Source: Benincasa hispida
Taxonomy: Eukaryota; Streptophyta; Magnoliopsida; Cucurbitales; Cucurbitaceae
Direction of reading: 5' to 3'
Assembly: GCF_009727055.1 (NCBI RefSeq)
Contig: NC_052356.1
Span: 1,814,780 to 1,878,779, forward strand
Length of the DNA: 64,000 nt
The stretch's first letter is position 1. Each line of letters opens with the position of its first letter. Position numbers and translations under genes: made by a program. Of this stretch, positions 44,527 to 55,292 are shown in pieces. The notes under the pieces were generated by a model. That model saw only the letters and a program-made list of their open reading frames with translations. It did no database searches and was not told the DNA's origin.

Positions 44527-45298
44527 TATTGGGTGAAAATTTAACTTTCAAAACAAAGAGGGAACCAACTTTTTTGGTTGGAGAATCTCACATTAGAAAA
44601 TTTGGTGTTGAAAGTCTCCTTTATGTACTCTAACCATGTGTTTTGGGTTTGGGCCCCAAGAGGTACCCATGTGTTTAGAGGGAGTGAGAAGTAGATCAAT
44701 GTGGTTGGTGGACATCCCACACACGTGTCGTCGCGGTCCGGTCGGTCGGGCCTGGCGAGGCGAAGTGTTGATTATTTTTTTAATAAAAAATATTATTTTA
44801 TTTTATTATTATTTTTAATCAAAAAAATGGGGAAACGGTCCGTTCGTCCGCACATTTCGTCCGCCCATCTATAATGTCCATGCACGTTCTATGGTGGAGC
44901 GCTCTTCTTGCTCCCCACTGTTCGACGCTGAAGGCTTATAAAAGGCGAGGCCTTCAGCAATTCGTAACACATAGAATTCATTTCTTAATTCCCCACTTCA
45001 TTTTCCTCTCCTTTTCTATCTTAGCTTTCTGAGCAGTGAGTTTAGAAAGGGTGTACGTTCCGGTCGGTAACAGTGCATTTTCGATCGGTTTTCATTTAGC
45101 TGTTTTATCCTAGGGACGACATGGTAATTTTCATACCTGCTTAAAAACTTGGGCAGAGTCGTGAAACGTCTTAAAGAGAACGAGCTCTGCGACTCAGCCT
45201 ATAACGAGTTTCTGTGTTTGCAGGTTTTGCTCTTCGCTTGACCATCGTGCCTTGACAATTTATAGTTCGTCATTCTAAGGGCCCTGTTGTTTCCAACA
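44527..45298 (+). repeat. 3' LTR of the plus-strand Copia (772 bp)
   Basis: Begins TATTGGGTGAAAATTTAAC (the normal TG start is TA here, one transition) and ends GTTTCCAACA. The TATA hairpin is at 44927-44958. It is followed by AATAG, the target duplication. Confidence 0.92.
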
Positions 45299-45303
45299 AA
45301 TAG

Positions 45304-46086
45304 GGATGGAGTCTCCAACGAATAGTGTCGGAACACAGGCAATGAAATTAGCACCAGTGGACGAACTGAAAAAAAACTTGCAAAACAGAAATTCGTGAAA
45401 GTAGGCTGAGTCATGGATCTCGCTCTCTTTAAGACGTTCTGTGGTTCTGTCCATAGTGCAAGTAGTTCTAGTAGATGTCACGTCGTCACAAGGATAAGAA
45501 AACCCAGATAGAAACATGTCTCAATCGAAACTGCATTGGAAGCCAATCGAAATTCTCATACCCCTCTAAACTGAATATGCTAAAAAAGTGTAAGGAAAAA
45601 AAAACGAAGAAGGAAAGCAGGGAGGGAAGAGTTGATTTCTGATTTGTATCTTCCTTCTAAAGTACCAAAAGCAATTTATAGGCCTTGGGAGTGCGCAAAG
45701 AAGGGGAAACATGTGTATGAACGTAGAAAGCGGGAACAAAATGGAAGACTACGTAAAAGACGGACGATGACAGTAAGTTCAGACGACTTAACAAGACAGA
45801 TGATGATTTTATTTTAATAAAAATAATAAAAAATATATTTTTAATAAAAAATGATTTCACACGTGCCGCAACTAACCGGATAGTGGTGACGCGCGCGTGT
45901 GGGATGACCATCATACCCATATTTATCTACCTTCTCACCTCTTTTAAAACTTAGGTACCCATTGGGACTCAAAGCCACAAGGAAAGGTGGGGGTATATGA
46001 GGAGGCAACTCCTTGCTAAATTAATCAATGTGAGTTTCTTTACTTCTTTTTTTTCTTCATTTAAAAAATATAAATTTTCACCAACA
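45304..46086 (-). repeat. Main part of the 3' LTR of minus-strand copy A
   Basis: On the minus strand it starts TGTTGGTGAAAATTTATA after the polypurine tract GTGGGGGAT (46087-46098) and runs to 45304, where it was split by the plus-strand Copia; the last 32 bases are at 39330-39361. It is the same LTR family as the inserted element (TGTTGG-TGAAAATTTA start). Frames at 45199-45920 on both strands are LTR translations. Confidence 0.85.
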
Positions 46087-47385
46087 ATCCCCCACTTAAA
46101 AATTTAAAACATCGGGAAACATTTTCATCAAGCAATATAATTCTGTACAATGTTATGCATAGCAACTTTTACATAATGAAGATGATTTAGAATATACTAG
46201 AGTAACTCTTGGTTTTTAACTCTATCTCTAACAACATCTCACACACAACATTATTAGGGTGTAATTCGAACCCTGTACTTTAAGGCCTAGCACATGTATC
46301 CTGGTTTAGTGAACGCTATAGAGAATTTGCTTAAAATTCCATAGGAAGTGGCCCCCACTTCCACATTCACATAGGTGAGTCTATCAAGAGTACAACTAGC
46401 TAGGTAACCCACTTGTCATCAAGTATAGATCTTATTAAGAACTAAGTTCAACCTTTATTATGCTTCAGGATATCATGCTGAGACTCTAGGTCATAGGAAA
46501 GGAACTTTGTATTGTTTTTAGCATGATTCACTTCATATCACTTGTGATCAGTTATTACCCGTTGAACCTGTTTCTTGAGATCTCTAGTCTACATATTGAA
46601 TTTTCCTCACAAGTGATTGATCTTTCTATAGGCATGAGTTTCATCCTTTCTAAGGTTTTGAAAATCTTCTCTTTGGCTAGTCCTTTCATCAAAGGATCTG
46701 CTAAGTTATTATCTGTCCGTATGTGATCCACTCTAATTACACTAGTAGTGAGGAAATCTCTAATAGTAATTTGCTTACGACATATTTTTCGTCTATTGCT
46801 ATTTTAATAAGGGTTCTGAACTTTTGCAATTACTGCAGTACAATCGTCATGGATCAATATGGCTAATATAGGTTTTTTCCATAGGGAAATCTCTAATAGC
46901 AGACTTCTAAGCCAACCTGCTTCTTCACTAGTTGTTAATACTATCAATTTTGACTCCATCGTTGATTGAGCTAAAATTGTCTATTTCTTGGACTTCCAAT
47001 AGACAGCTCCACCTGTTATATTAAAAATATAGCCACTAATAGTATTTGATACATCTGAAAGAGAGTTCCAATCAGCATCGTTGAACCCTTCCAGGACAAC
47101 GGGAAACTTCTGATAATGTAGTCCTAGATTCTGGGTTTTCTTCAAGTACCTCATAACGCTTTCTACAACATTTCAATGCTCTATACTAGGTCTGCTTGTA
47201 AACCTACAAAGTAATCCTACAACATAAGCTATATCAGGCCTAGTGCAATCAGTAACATATATGAGACTGTCTATGATGCTTGCATACTCAAATTGATTAA
47301 CATCACAGGTGTTCTTAAACAACTTAACACTGGGGTCATAAGGAGTATGTGCTAGTTTACATTCAAAGTAATTATATTTCTTTAG
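46087..47385 (-). pseudogene. Copia copy A: RNase H and end of reverse transcriptase
   Basis: On the minus strand from 47385: KKYNYFECKLAHTPYDPSVK, EYASIIDSLIYVTDCTRPDI, AYVVGLLCRFTSRPS, then across stops RYLKKTQNLGLHYQKFPVVL, SGYIFNITGGAVYWKSKK, TILAQSTMESK and DHIRTDNNLADPLMKGLAKE. This is the same protein as 43150-43930 with more lesions. Upstream on the minus strand it is interrupted at 47385/48174 by the solo LTR X. Confidence 0.88.
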
Positions 47386-48173
47386 TGATGTGAATTCAAT
47401 AATTGAACCATTGCAGATACCTGTGGGAGCAATTATAAGAAGCAAGCCAAAGAAGATTCAAGAAGCTTTCACACTACACCTTCAAAAGCTAGCAGATTCA
47501 TCAGAAGCGAAAAATAATTTTGAGCCAAATTTTTTGTATAATGTTAATTCAATGAATCAAGAAAAGAATGACATAAAGATGACACAAGAAAAGTCCTACA
47601 TTTTTTAAGATGCCACAATGGTTAAAAAAAAAAAAAAAAAAAAGTGTGCAGATTTTGTGAAGAAAATGCTTGCATTGCATGGGAAAACGTGATATCAAAC
47701 CTTGTCAAACATGCAAATAAGCCTTGCCGCCTTCTATAGGAGTTGTTTAAGACATTTTGAACACTTTCTGCATTTTTAATTTTGCAATTTGACTTTTAAA
47801 TTAGTATGCAATTAAGTTTCAAGTTTCTAGGTGTTATTTTCTACAATTTGGATTTAATTGTATTTGAATGACTTTTGAGCTTCCATCCTATGCACGACCA
47901 TTTGGCCTTTAAAATGGCTTATAATGCTCTTGAAAACTCAAATTATCAATATTAAAATGTTTGTGCTTATTCAACACTTTGGTGTTGTTTTTTCTTTCAA
48001 ATCAAGATTTAATGTTTAAATCAATTCATTGTATTAGTCTTGATCAAGTTACATCTGAAGTGAGTTATCTTAGGATCTAAGTTTGATCCAAGTTAGCTTT
48101 CTTTGTGAGTGTTTGTAAGGATCTTAGAAGGACATAAAGCTTTGCATCCAACAAACATCGCGGGCACTTATCA
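47386..48173 (+). mobile_element. Solo LTR 'X' (788 bp) with TTTAG duplication
   Basis: It starts TGATGTGAATTCAAT and ends GGGCACTTATCA. TTTAG flanks both sides (47381-47385, 48174-48178), and removing X rejoins the Copia reverse transcriptase in frame order (IEKIL then KKYNYFE). Within X, 47390-47608 reads IPVGAIIRSKPKKIQEAFTL, HLQKLADSSEAKNNFEPNFL. This resembles the tail that follows integrase in some Gypsy Pol proteins (G-P-I-T-R-S-K-A-K-K type), so pol may run into the LTR of the parent element. That assignment is from memory. Confidence 0.8.
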
Positions 48174-48435
48174 TTTAGGATCTTTTCTATATAATGAGTT
48201 TGATCTAAAGAAATTCCTTAATCAAATCTAGTCACTTTTATTCCTAAGATTACATCTGCTTCTCCTAAGTCTTTCATCACATCATTTATAACATGTAAGT
48301 TTGATCCAAAAATTAACAAATCATCTACATACAAACATATGATAGTGCATAGATTGTTTCAAACTTATAGTAGATGCCTTTTCCACTTCCATTAACTTTG
48401 AATCCTTTAGATGTGATCAGATTATCAAATTTCGG
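48174..48435 (-). pseudogene. Copia copy A: reverse transcriptase fragment with YVDD
   Basis: On the minus strand: NLITSKGFKVNGSGKGIYY, CLYVDDLLIFGSNLHVINDV, then KDLGEADVILGIKVTRFD and GISLDQTHYIEKIL, continuing behind X at 47385. YVDD lies at 48320-48331. A short in-frame piece between INDV and KDLGE is missing. The copy stops abruptly at 48435, where leader sequence of the gag-only element begins. Confidence 0.88.
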
Positions 48436-48752
48436 AAGCATATTCATACCGTTTTGTAAGATCTAAAAATAGCAAGTCTACACTTACAAGAATTACTAAG
48501 TATTAATAAAGATCTTGATCGAAAACGATAACCAAAAAGAACTATCGGAGTATGAGTTATTCTAGAGATAGTATTTGGTCAAGAATTGTCTTGCTTCTGT
48601 GAAGGAATTCTTGACTGCCCCTTGGTAGAAATTATTCTAAATCACTAAAGTATCATTGCAACTAAATAATGGTTATGGGTACATTATTATTTTGCTAAAA
48701 ATTGATTATATTTAAAAGCAATTCACTTACAGAATTTTTTTATAATTTCATA

Positions 48753-49622
48753 ATGACGAGTTCAATAATACAATTGTTGACATCAGGTAAACTGATTGAG
48801 GATAATTATGTGACCTGGAAATAAAATTTGAACATGATACTTGTGATAGATGATTTGCGGTTTGTCTTAACAAAGGATTGTCCTCCCATTCCTAGCTCTA
48901 ATACAAATCGAACTATTCAGGATGCGTATGAAAGATGGATTAGGGCAAATGATAAAGCCCATACTTATATCCTCGTCAGGTTATCTGATGTTTTGGCGAA
49001 GAAACATGAGGATATGAGTACTACCAAAAAAGATTACGAAATCTCTACGAGGGATGTTTGGAAAATCGTCCTTCACCCTAAGGCATGATTCTATCAAGTA
49101 CATTTACAATAACCGCATGAAAGAGGGGACCTCTGTTCGTGAACATGTCCTAGACATGATGGTCCACTTTAATGTGGCAAAAGTAAACGACGTTGTTATG
49201 GATGAGAGAAGTCAAGTTCGTTTTATTCTAGAATCTCTTCCGAAGAGTTTTTTGCAATTATGTATGAATGCATTGATGAATAAAATTGAATATAGCTTGA
49301 CTACTCTATTGAATGAGCTACAGGTTTATCAGACTATGTTGAGAATTAAGGGTCTGGAATCAGAAGTAAATGTTGCTACTATTGAGAAGAGAGGAACGAC
49401 CTCGCAGCCTGATGTTGCCTCCTCTTCATAGAGTAAGAGTATTTATGCGAAGAAAGACAAAGGGAAAGGGAAGAAGAACTCACTAGCAGGAAAAGCAAGA
49501 AAAACACTACAGATAAAGGAAAATGTTTCCACTGTAACGAAATAGAACACTGGAAGAGAAATTGCCCTCAAATCCTTGTTGAGAAGAGATTAGAGAAAGC
49601 TAATAGGCAAAATAGTTCATGA
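48753..49622 (+). pseudogene. gag: gag of the second gag-only element, nearly intact
   Basis: ATG at 48753 gives MTSSIIQLLTSGKLIEDNYV. The frame then stops once (TGG-AAA-TAA near 48820). Readable parts: 48828-49088 (MILVIDDLRFVLTKDCPPIP, DAYERWIRANDKAHTYILVR) and 49054-49431 (FTLRHDSIKYIYNNRMKEG, EHVLDMMVHFNVAKVNDVVM, RSQVRFILESLPKSFLQLC). A Lys-rich linker leads to an intact zinc knuckle CFHCNEIEHWKRNC (49524-49565), which binds RNA. One nonsense codon, one frame overlap near 49070 and a stop near 49430 separate the parts. The first copy at 29281-30134 is colinear. Confidence 0.87.
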
Positions 49623-50254
49623 GGATTGCTTGCTCAGCTTGACCAGTGGGAGAAGTTGTTGCTTGATAATATTACCTATTTTTGTTATCATGTAAAGAAC
49701 ATAAAGTATATATTTTTGTAAATGAAATTTTCATTTCGAAATTTATGATTTTTCTATCTCATAGCAACTTTTGTTAATAATCAAACTATTAAAAGCCATT
49801 TGCAAATATTCAGATATTTAAAACGGCTAGATCAAAGTATAGAAAGTTTAAAGATTTCTAGATCTAACTATTAACAAAGAGTTGTTGAGAAAGGTCAGAT
49901 GCGTCTTAATGAAAGAGTTGAGAGTACCTCAATGTAGTGAGAGGAAAGTGTGCTTCATGGTCATTATTGAGAATTAGATGCATTCCCTATATAGTTTAAT
50001 AAGAAGCCTATTGTACACTAACATGTTTACAATGATTCTCTCGGCTAAAGCGTTTGAGAGTCACCTAGTAAGAATAGGAATACCATATTAAATAATCTAG
50101 GACAAGTGGGAGAAATATCATGTATGAGATACGGAATGGTAAACCATGGGTATGAGATGCCTTAGTTTATTGTATTTCTCTATAAAACTCAGAAACTCGG
50201 TCTTATATATTGGATATATAAGTTACCACTGGAGTTTTAGTCCAAGTGGGAGTT
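49623..50254 (+). other. Gag-to-LTR connector of the second gag-only element
   Basis: Colinear with 28713-29280 on the minus strand. It keeps a trace of the Pol C-terminus (SAKAFESHLVRIGIP near 50045-50090), aligned with LAKVFKCHLVGLGL at 56772-56812 of the pol-bearing element. The polypurine tract CAAGTGGGAGTTT ends it. Confidence 0.75.
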
Positions 50255-52089
50255 TATTGGGTTTTATGTCCTAAAACTCGTGGTTTGTAAATAATAGAAC
50301 TTATTCTGAAAATTCAATAAGTTGTTATTGAATATATTGCTTATTAGAAATCCAATAAACCTAAAAGTCCATTGACTATTACATGAGTACTTAAACTTTA
50401 TGTGGAGACATAAAAGTGAATCAGGTTCGAGTAAATAGTAAAAAATGATCTATAGTATATGCATAAGAATGGGTGCCTTATTCTAGTAATACTATTGGAT
50501 GTGGCCTACTCTGTAGTTGTTACAAAGAGTTGTAAAGTGCTATAAAGGAAGTGATCCTAATTCGTACATGTTATGACATGAGGAATGGGAGCGTCCTGTG
50601 CAAATGAGTTTTGTACAAGATCGGACCATGAAATCAATCACTCTTACTTTATAATGTTGTTTACTGTTTAAGACCGACTATTTCAAAGTGATGACCTAGG
50701 TAACTTGACCTTAATCCTGAGCTAACTCTGAACTTCTATTTGTTCGGGACTATCCTTTGATCTGCAAACGGTGAGAGTAGTCCAACAGCACTACTCAATA
50801 AGCCTTCCATTTTGGAGATAAGACAAGATAGATAGCTAGGGACATAAGGTGCAAGACGGAATTCACTCCTACCCGTTATTAGGGTTAGTAGAGAGGTTGT
50901 TCCCTTTAAGTGTTGATTCTGGGTCTTGAACAAGAGACCTCACCCTCTCATTGGCCAGAGAGGGATTCAATTTGTTGATTGGATCACAAATCAATTGTTC
51001 ATTAGAGATCAATGGGACTTAAGGAACAAGAGGTAATTTCGGGGGTAAAACAGAGATTTGACCCAGCCATTATTACAAACAACATATGAAGGGTTAACTT
51101 ACTAATCATGGTTATATCGAGTGGACATAATATATCTATAGTGGGAGGAGTTCAACTATGGGGTTTAGTAGAGTGACTCATTAGTTAACGAATGGGGGTT
51201 AATTTGGTCTAATGAGTTTAGTCAATTAATCTCGAATCGTTGGAGCCCATGATCTGTAGGTCCGTGAGGTCCCCCTACTAGCTCGTAAATGGATTAGCTT
51301 TAGAGTAGCGCGATAAGTTAATTTGAAATGTTCAAATTAGAATTAAATGGAATTGGAAAATTTATATTTAAATATGATTTAAATATATGAAGATGAAATT
51401 GTTTAAAATTAATTTAATATTTGATATTATATTAATTAGAATTATTTAAATTGTTTAAATAATTATTGATTAATTTTATTAAGAAAATTAATTTATGAAA
51501 TTAATTTTATAAAATTAATAATATTTTCAATTTTATAAAATAAGTGATTTATGAAATCAATTATGAAAAGTTGAAAAAAAAACAAAAAATGGAAAATTGT
51601 GATTTTCCATTATCATCCTCAAGTTGCTTACACTTAACCCACCTTCTAAGGCTTCAATTACTCCAATATGAGCTGCATCTCATGAAACCATTCTCATTGC
51701 ATGATTGTCTACAATATATTGAAAAGATTGGAGTGAATTTGAGGCAAGACAATCGATAGAATTTTTGCTGAAAGTTTTGGTTGAAGAAGGAGTTCTTCAA
51801 ATGGGTTGCTGCTTGGGCTTTTCTTCAAATTTCCTTAATTTCAGCTTATTTTCAGTCCCACAACTCAATCTAGAGCATCAAGAGGATAGTAAGAAAGATT
51901 TTGGCATGGTCTACAATAAGATTCGAAGAAATTTGCAGCTGGAATCAAGCTTTGAAGAAGTTCTACAAAGGTATTGACTTAAAACCCATTTATTTCTATA
52001 TAAGCATGCTTTAGTTTCTGCCTAAATTAATGAATTAGAGTGCTTATCGATCCTTGTCACTTCCGTTTGCGTGCTGATACGTTTCAACA
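50255..52089 (+). repeat. 3' LTR of the second gag-only element (1835 bp)
   Basis: Starts TATTGGGTTTTATGTCCTAA (TG start changed to TA) and ends GATACGTTTCAACA. It aligns with 26876-28695 and 32812-34654 in reverse orientation. Frames at 51544-51977 are LTR translations. Confidence 0.9.
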
Positions 52090-52103
52090 AAAAAAAAACA
52101 ATT

Positions 52104-52459
52104 TACTTTTTTGAACCGGCCTCTTTGATTAATTATTTATTCTGCAACACATCCCAGGCTTCTTTTTCTATGGTCATTATGCTATAATAATCATATAAAT
52201 CATCAGTCAAACTATTTAAAATAAAATTTTTGTAGAGAAAGTCATTTTCCTCCCAAACAGCATCATCTTTGATCTGTTGTTCAGTTGGATCTATTTGTTG
52301 AACAAATGTCTTCTCTATGGTGTAAGTGGCAGCAACCTTCTTCACCGTGAGGAAGAACAATATCTTCTATTTCTAACGTCTGAAGTGTGCCTCTTCGAAA
52401 CGGAAAGGATGGTTAAGATCGGTGGATAAAATGTCATTTTGTGTTGGTAAGGTCATCAT
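52104..52459 (-). pseudogene. gag: Copia copy E: gag N-terminal part
   Basis: The minus-strand ATG at 52459 begins MTLPTQNDILSTDLNHPFRF. After stops, 52360-52133 reads MFFLTVKKVAATYTIEKTFV, AVWEENDFLYKNFILNSLTD and DLYDYYSIMTIEKEAWDVLQ. It matches 40196-40500 of the plus-strand copy. It breaks off at about 52104, 15 bases from the end of the gag-only LTR. Copy E may be the 5' end of the same element as copy A. Confidence 0.85.
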
Positions 52460-52899
52460 GCACGACGGTAAATGAAAGTCATCTTAAAATTGTTGAATCA
52501 GCTACTCAGTAAACAACAACAGGCATGGATCTCCGACAAACAATGCCAGAACGCAGACAATGGAATTAGCACGAACAAACGAATTGGGAAAAACTTACAA
52601 AACAAAAATTCGTGAAAGTAGGTTGAGTTGCGGATCTCGCTCTCTTTAAGACGTTTCGCGGTTCTGCCCGTAGTGCAAACAATTCATAATAGATGTCACA
52701 TTGTCCCTGATAACTTGTAGAAATACAAGTTATTTATACCATCTTATTTAGAATATGCAGCAAAGAAGGAAAAAGTTGCATCGAACATATAGAAATTGGC
52801 TTAGAAACGCAAAAGTTGTAAAGTTTCGGAAGCACACCCACTAACCCCATTGCTATGGCAAGAAGGAATGTCCAAGTCTTTGTTTTGCAGGAAACAGGT

Positions 52900-53090
52900 C
52901 ACCACATGCGACGATCGCTCGAGGACAAAAAGAGCAATGCATTCGCACCGAATGCGACGTTCGATCAAGAACAAAAAGAGCAACGCATTTCATCGCATGC
53001 AACGACCGATCATAGATAAAAAGATCAATGCATTTTCACTGCATGCGGCGATCAATCGTAGATGAAAAGAGCGACGCATTCGCAAGGATT
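52900..53090. repeat. ~45-bp CpG-containing tandem repeat, 4 copies, in the solo LTR
   Basis: Units start gcgacgatcgctcgaggac, gcgacgttcgatcaagaac, gcaacgaccgatcatagat and gcggcgatcaatcgtagat, each followed by aaaagagcaacgcattcgc-like sequence. Copies are diverged by 10-20 percent by eye. Confidence 0.85.
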
Positions 53091-53221
53091 TCTGAAATTG
53101 TACAGTTTTTTTGTTGTACGATCTGACAAATTGAATGTGGAACAGAACGGACGTTTCCACCAAGCTGTGGCAGAAAAAATAACTTTTCAGAGCGGGACCA
53201 CTGACGAAGGAGGTGCCAAGA

Positions 53222-53231
53222 TCTATAAATA
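53222..53231 (+). promoter_or_regulatory. TATA box of the solo LTR
   Basis: CTATAAATAG about 515 bases into the LTR, after the CpG-rich repeat. This supports plus orientation for the LTR. Confidence 0.55.
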
Positions 53232-54641
53232 GCTACATTAATTCCAAAGAAAGAAGGCTGGTCATAAGAGACATTGAGAGAAAATCTGGGAGAAAGACGA
53301 GACAAGTCCGAAAGGGAAGTCTCGGGAGCCAGAAATTCATTCACAAGCCCGAAGGGAAGCTCTATGCAAAGATCAATTCTATCTGGAAAACTATCCTAAG
53401 AAGGAAGTTTTTCACCTCACTCCTCCTACATGCTGGCAAGCAAATCATCTCCGATCAGGATCCGTGTCAAGATATTGACACACTTTCCTTATTTGTTCTC
53501 ACTTTCTATTCATCGACTGTATTCATTTCTAATCTTTCATTCATCCATCTGTAATAAACGCTTATCTTTATCTCTTAATATCATTATCATTCATCGTCAT
53601 TTCTCTGTTATCCACCATACATTCATCGTCCATCTCTCTCATCATGTGTTACTAATCCCTAGAGTAAGGGGGAAGGATTAAGCGAGTAAGTTAATCCTTG
53701 TTGAAGAAATCGGCTAAGTTTAGCTAACGCATGCTCAACAACATCTTCACCTATGAGAGCAGAAGTGAAGATGTTAACCCACCTCTCGAAAGAAGGTTGG
53801 AAGAATGTGTTAATTAAAGTAAGAAGTATTTCCAGAGATGTAAACAACCTTGCGTTCGCAACGTTCATCCCTGATTCACCATAGAGATATGGGAACGCGG
53901 CCGATCACTGAGAGGTGTAAGCCAAGGCACCTTAGTTGCGTCCTCAACAAGATTGATGAACTTGTGATGTCCTTTCCCCCAACCCATTCTCTTTCTGACA
54001 CATTTCACAAAACTTGCCACCGCATTCCATTAGATACTTGCACGTCTTCACATACAGTCATTTATTTGTTTATTAATTTATTTGTCACCGCATTTTATTT
54101 TGTCACCGTATTTCATTTATTTATTTGTCATCGCATTTTACTTTTCAACATGATTCATTATTATTTTGTTTTCGGTTGCATATATCACAATAATATCGCA
54201 TTGATCATCATAATCCCCATGTTCGACCTCAGATCACTCTGAGAAACTTTCGATGGAATTATACTTGGTTCCAGTGCAAGAAAACTTGTGACGCGCACGT
54301 ACAACATGAACGCATATCAGCAGCATCGCATACATTATTTCATAACGTAGTATCGCATTTATTATCAAGAAACATGTTTCATCACCGCATACACATCATC
54401 CACACATCATCACCATCAATCCATTTCCCATCTTTGCGGCAGCATTACATTACATTGCATTACGTTCCGTCTACCGCAATTTAATTCAACAATCCCCAAG
54501 ATAAAACAACCCAGATAGAAACTCGTCTCGATTGGAACTGCACCAATCGGAATTCTCACACCCCTCTAAACTAAATATGCTCGAAAAACATGAAAGGAAA
54601 AAAAGGGAGAAGGAAAGGTGGGGGTATATAAGTAGGCAACC

Positions 54642-55292
54642 AGCACTAACACACCTCAATAAAATGGTGTTATAGAAAGAAGACATAGAACCCTGTTGAA
54701 CATGGTTCATTCTATGATGAGTTATGCTCAGTTTCCAAGTTCTTCTTGGGGTTTTGCAGTAGAGACTACGGTGTATATATCGAATATGGTTTCCTCGAAA
54801 AGTGTTTTAGAAACACCTTACGAGTTATGGAGAGGACTTAAAGGCAGTTTATGTTACATCAGAATTTGGGGATGTCCAGCACAAGTGTTGGTGCAAAATC
54901 TAAATAAGCCGAAATGTCGTTCAACAGTATGTCTATTTGTAGGCTATCCTAAAGAGACAAAAGATGGTTGCTTTTATGATCCTCAGGAAGATAAAGTATT
55001 TATGTTGACAAATGCAACATTTCTTGAGGAAGACCATATTAAAAATCATCAACCTCGCAGTAAGCTAGTATTGAGTGAGATGTCTAGAGAAACTACAGAT
55101 AGATCAACAAAAGTTGTTGATCAAGCTAGTCCTTCAACAAGAGTTGTTGATGAAACTAGTACTTCACATTCTTCTCAAGAGTTGAGAATGCCTCGATGTA
55201 GTGGGAGGGTTGTACAACAGTCTGACCAGTACATAGGTCTAACAGAAACTCAGATCAATGATGACTTAGAGGATCCATTGACTTTCAAATAA
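54642..55292 (+). pseudogene. Copia D: integrase C-terminal region and linker
   Basis: From 54642, STNTPQ-stop-NGVIERRHRT reads into LLNMVHSMMSYAQFPSSSWG, VYISNMVSSKSVLETPYELW and IRIWGCPAQVLVQNLNKPKC. This is the part of Copia integrase after the catalytic core; the Glu region (V-I-E-R-R) is present but follows a TAA at 54660-54662. The linker ends MPRCSGRVVQQSDQYIGLTE. Everything upstream (gag, protease, integrase core, 5' LTR) is missing. Confidence 0.9.

Larger units (their letters stand above)
39362..45298 (+). mobile_element. Ty1/Copia retrotransposon, full length, lightly degraded
   Basis: LTRs (39362-40160 and 44527-45298) flank gag, protease, integrase, reverse transcriptase and RNase H in that order, the Copia arrangement. 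The target duplication is AACAG / AATAG, one mismatch. It lies inside the LTR of a minus-strand member of the same family. The reverse transcriptase-RNase H part is readable over about 480 codons with only two stops. Gag, the zinc knuckle and integrase carry frame changes, and the integrase catalytic Glu is lost. Confidence 0.94.
48436..52089 (+). mobile_element. Second gag-only Copia element, 5' truncated
   Basis: It consists of the last ~300 bases of the leader (48460-48752 match 30300-30135 reversed), gag, the same gag-to-LTR connector as in the first copy, polypurine tract and a complete 3' LTR. No pol. It lacks the 5' LTR, the primer site and most of the leader. The right end is a natural LTR terminus; the left end is a break inside the leader joined to copy A. 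Confidence 0.87.
52708..54491 (+). mobile_element. Solo LTR (1784 bp) inserted in the copy E LTR
   Basis: Begins TGATAACTTGTAGAAATACA and ends CGCAATTTAATTCAACA. GTCCC (52703-52707) and ATCCC (54492-54496) flank it, one mismatch. Removing it restores the LTR order seen in copy B (attgtcccaggataaaac). A TATA box ctataaatag is at 53222-53231. No gag or pol. Frames at 53213-54242 on both strands are not recognisable proteins. Probably from a Gypsy element, judged only by length and style. Confidence 0.85.
52491..54642 (-). repeat. 5' LTR of copy E, split by a solo LTR and truncated
   Basis: The pieces 52491-52707 and 54497-54642 join to match 62749-63110 of copy B (ctactcagtaaacaacaa, gatctcgctctctttaagac, then agataaaacaacccagatag, gggtatataagtaggcaac). 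The outer end of the LTR is missing: at 54642 the sequence changes abruptly into integrase coding DNA of another Copia. Confidence 0.85.

Noticed and set aside
53850..54242. 130-residue plus-strand frame in the 54-kb region
   Set aside because: It is inside the solo LTR and is rich in repeated cgcattttattt-type words; no protein family fits.
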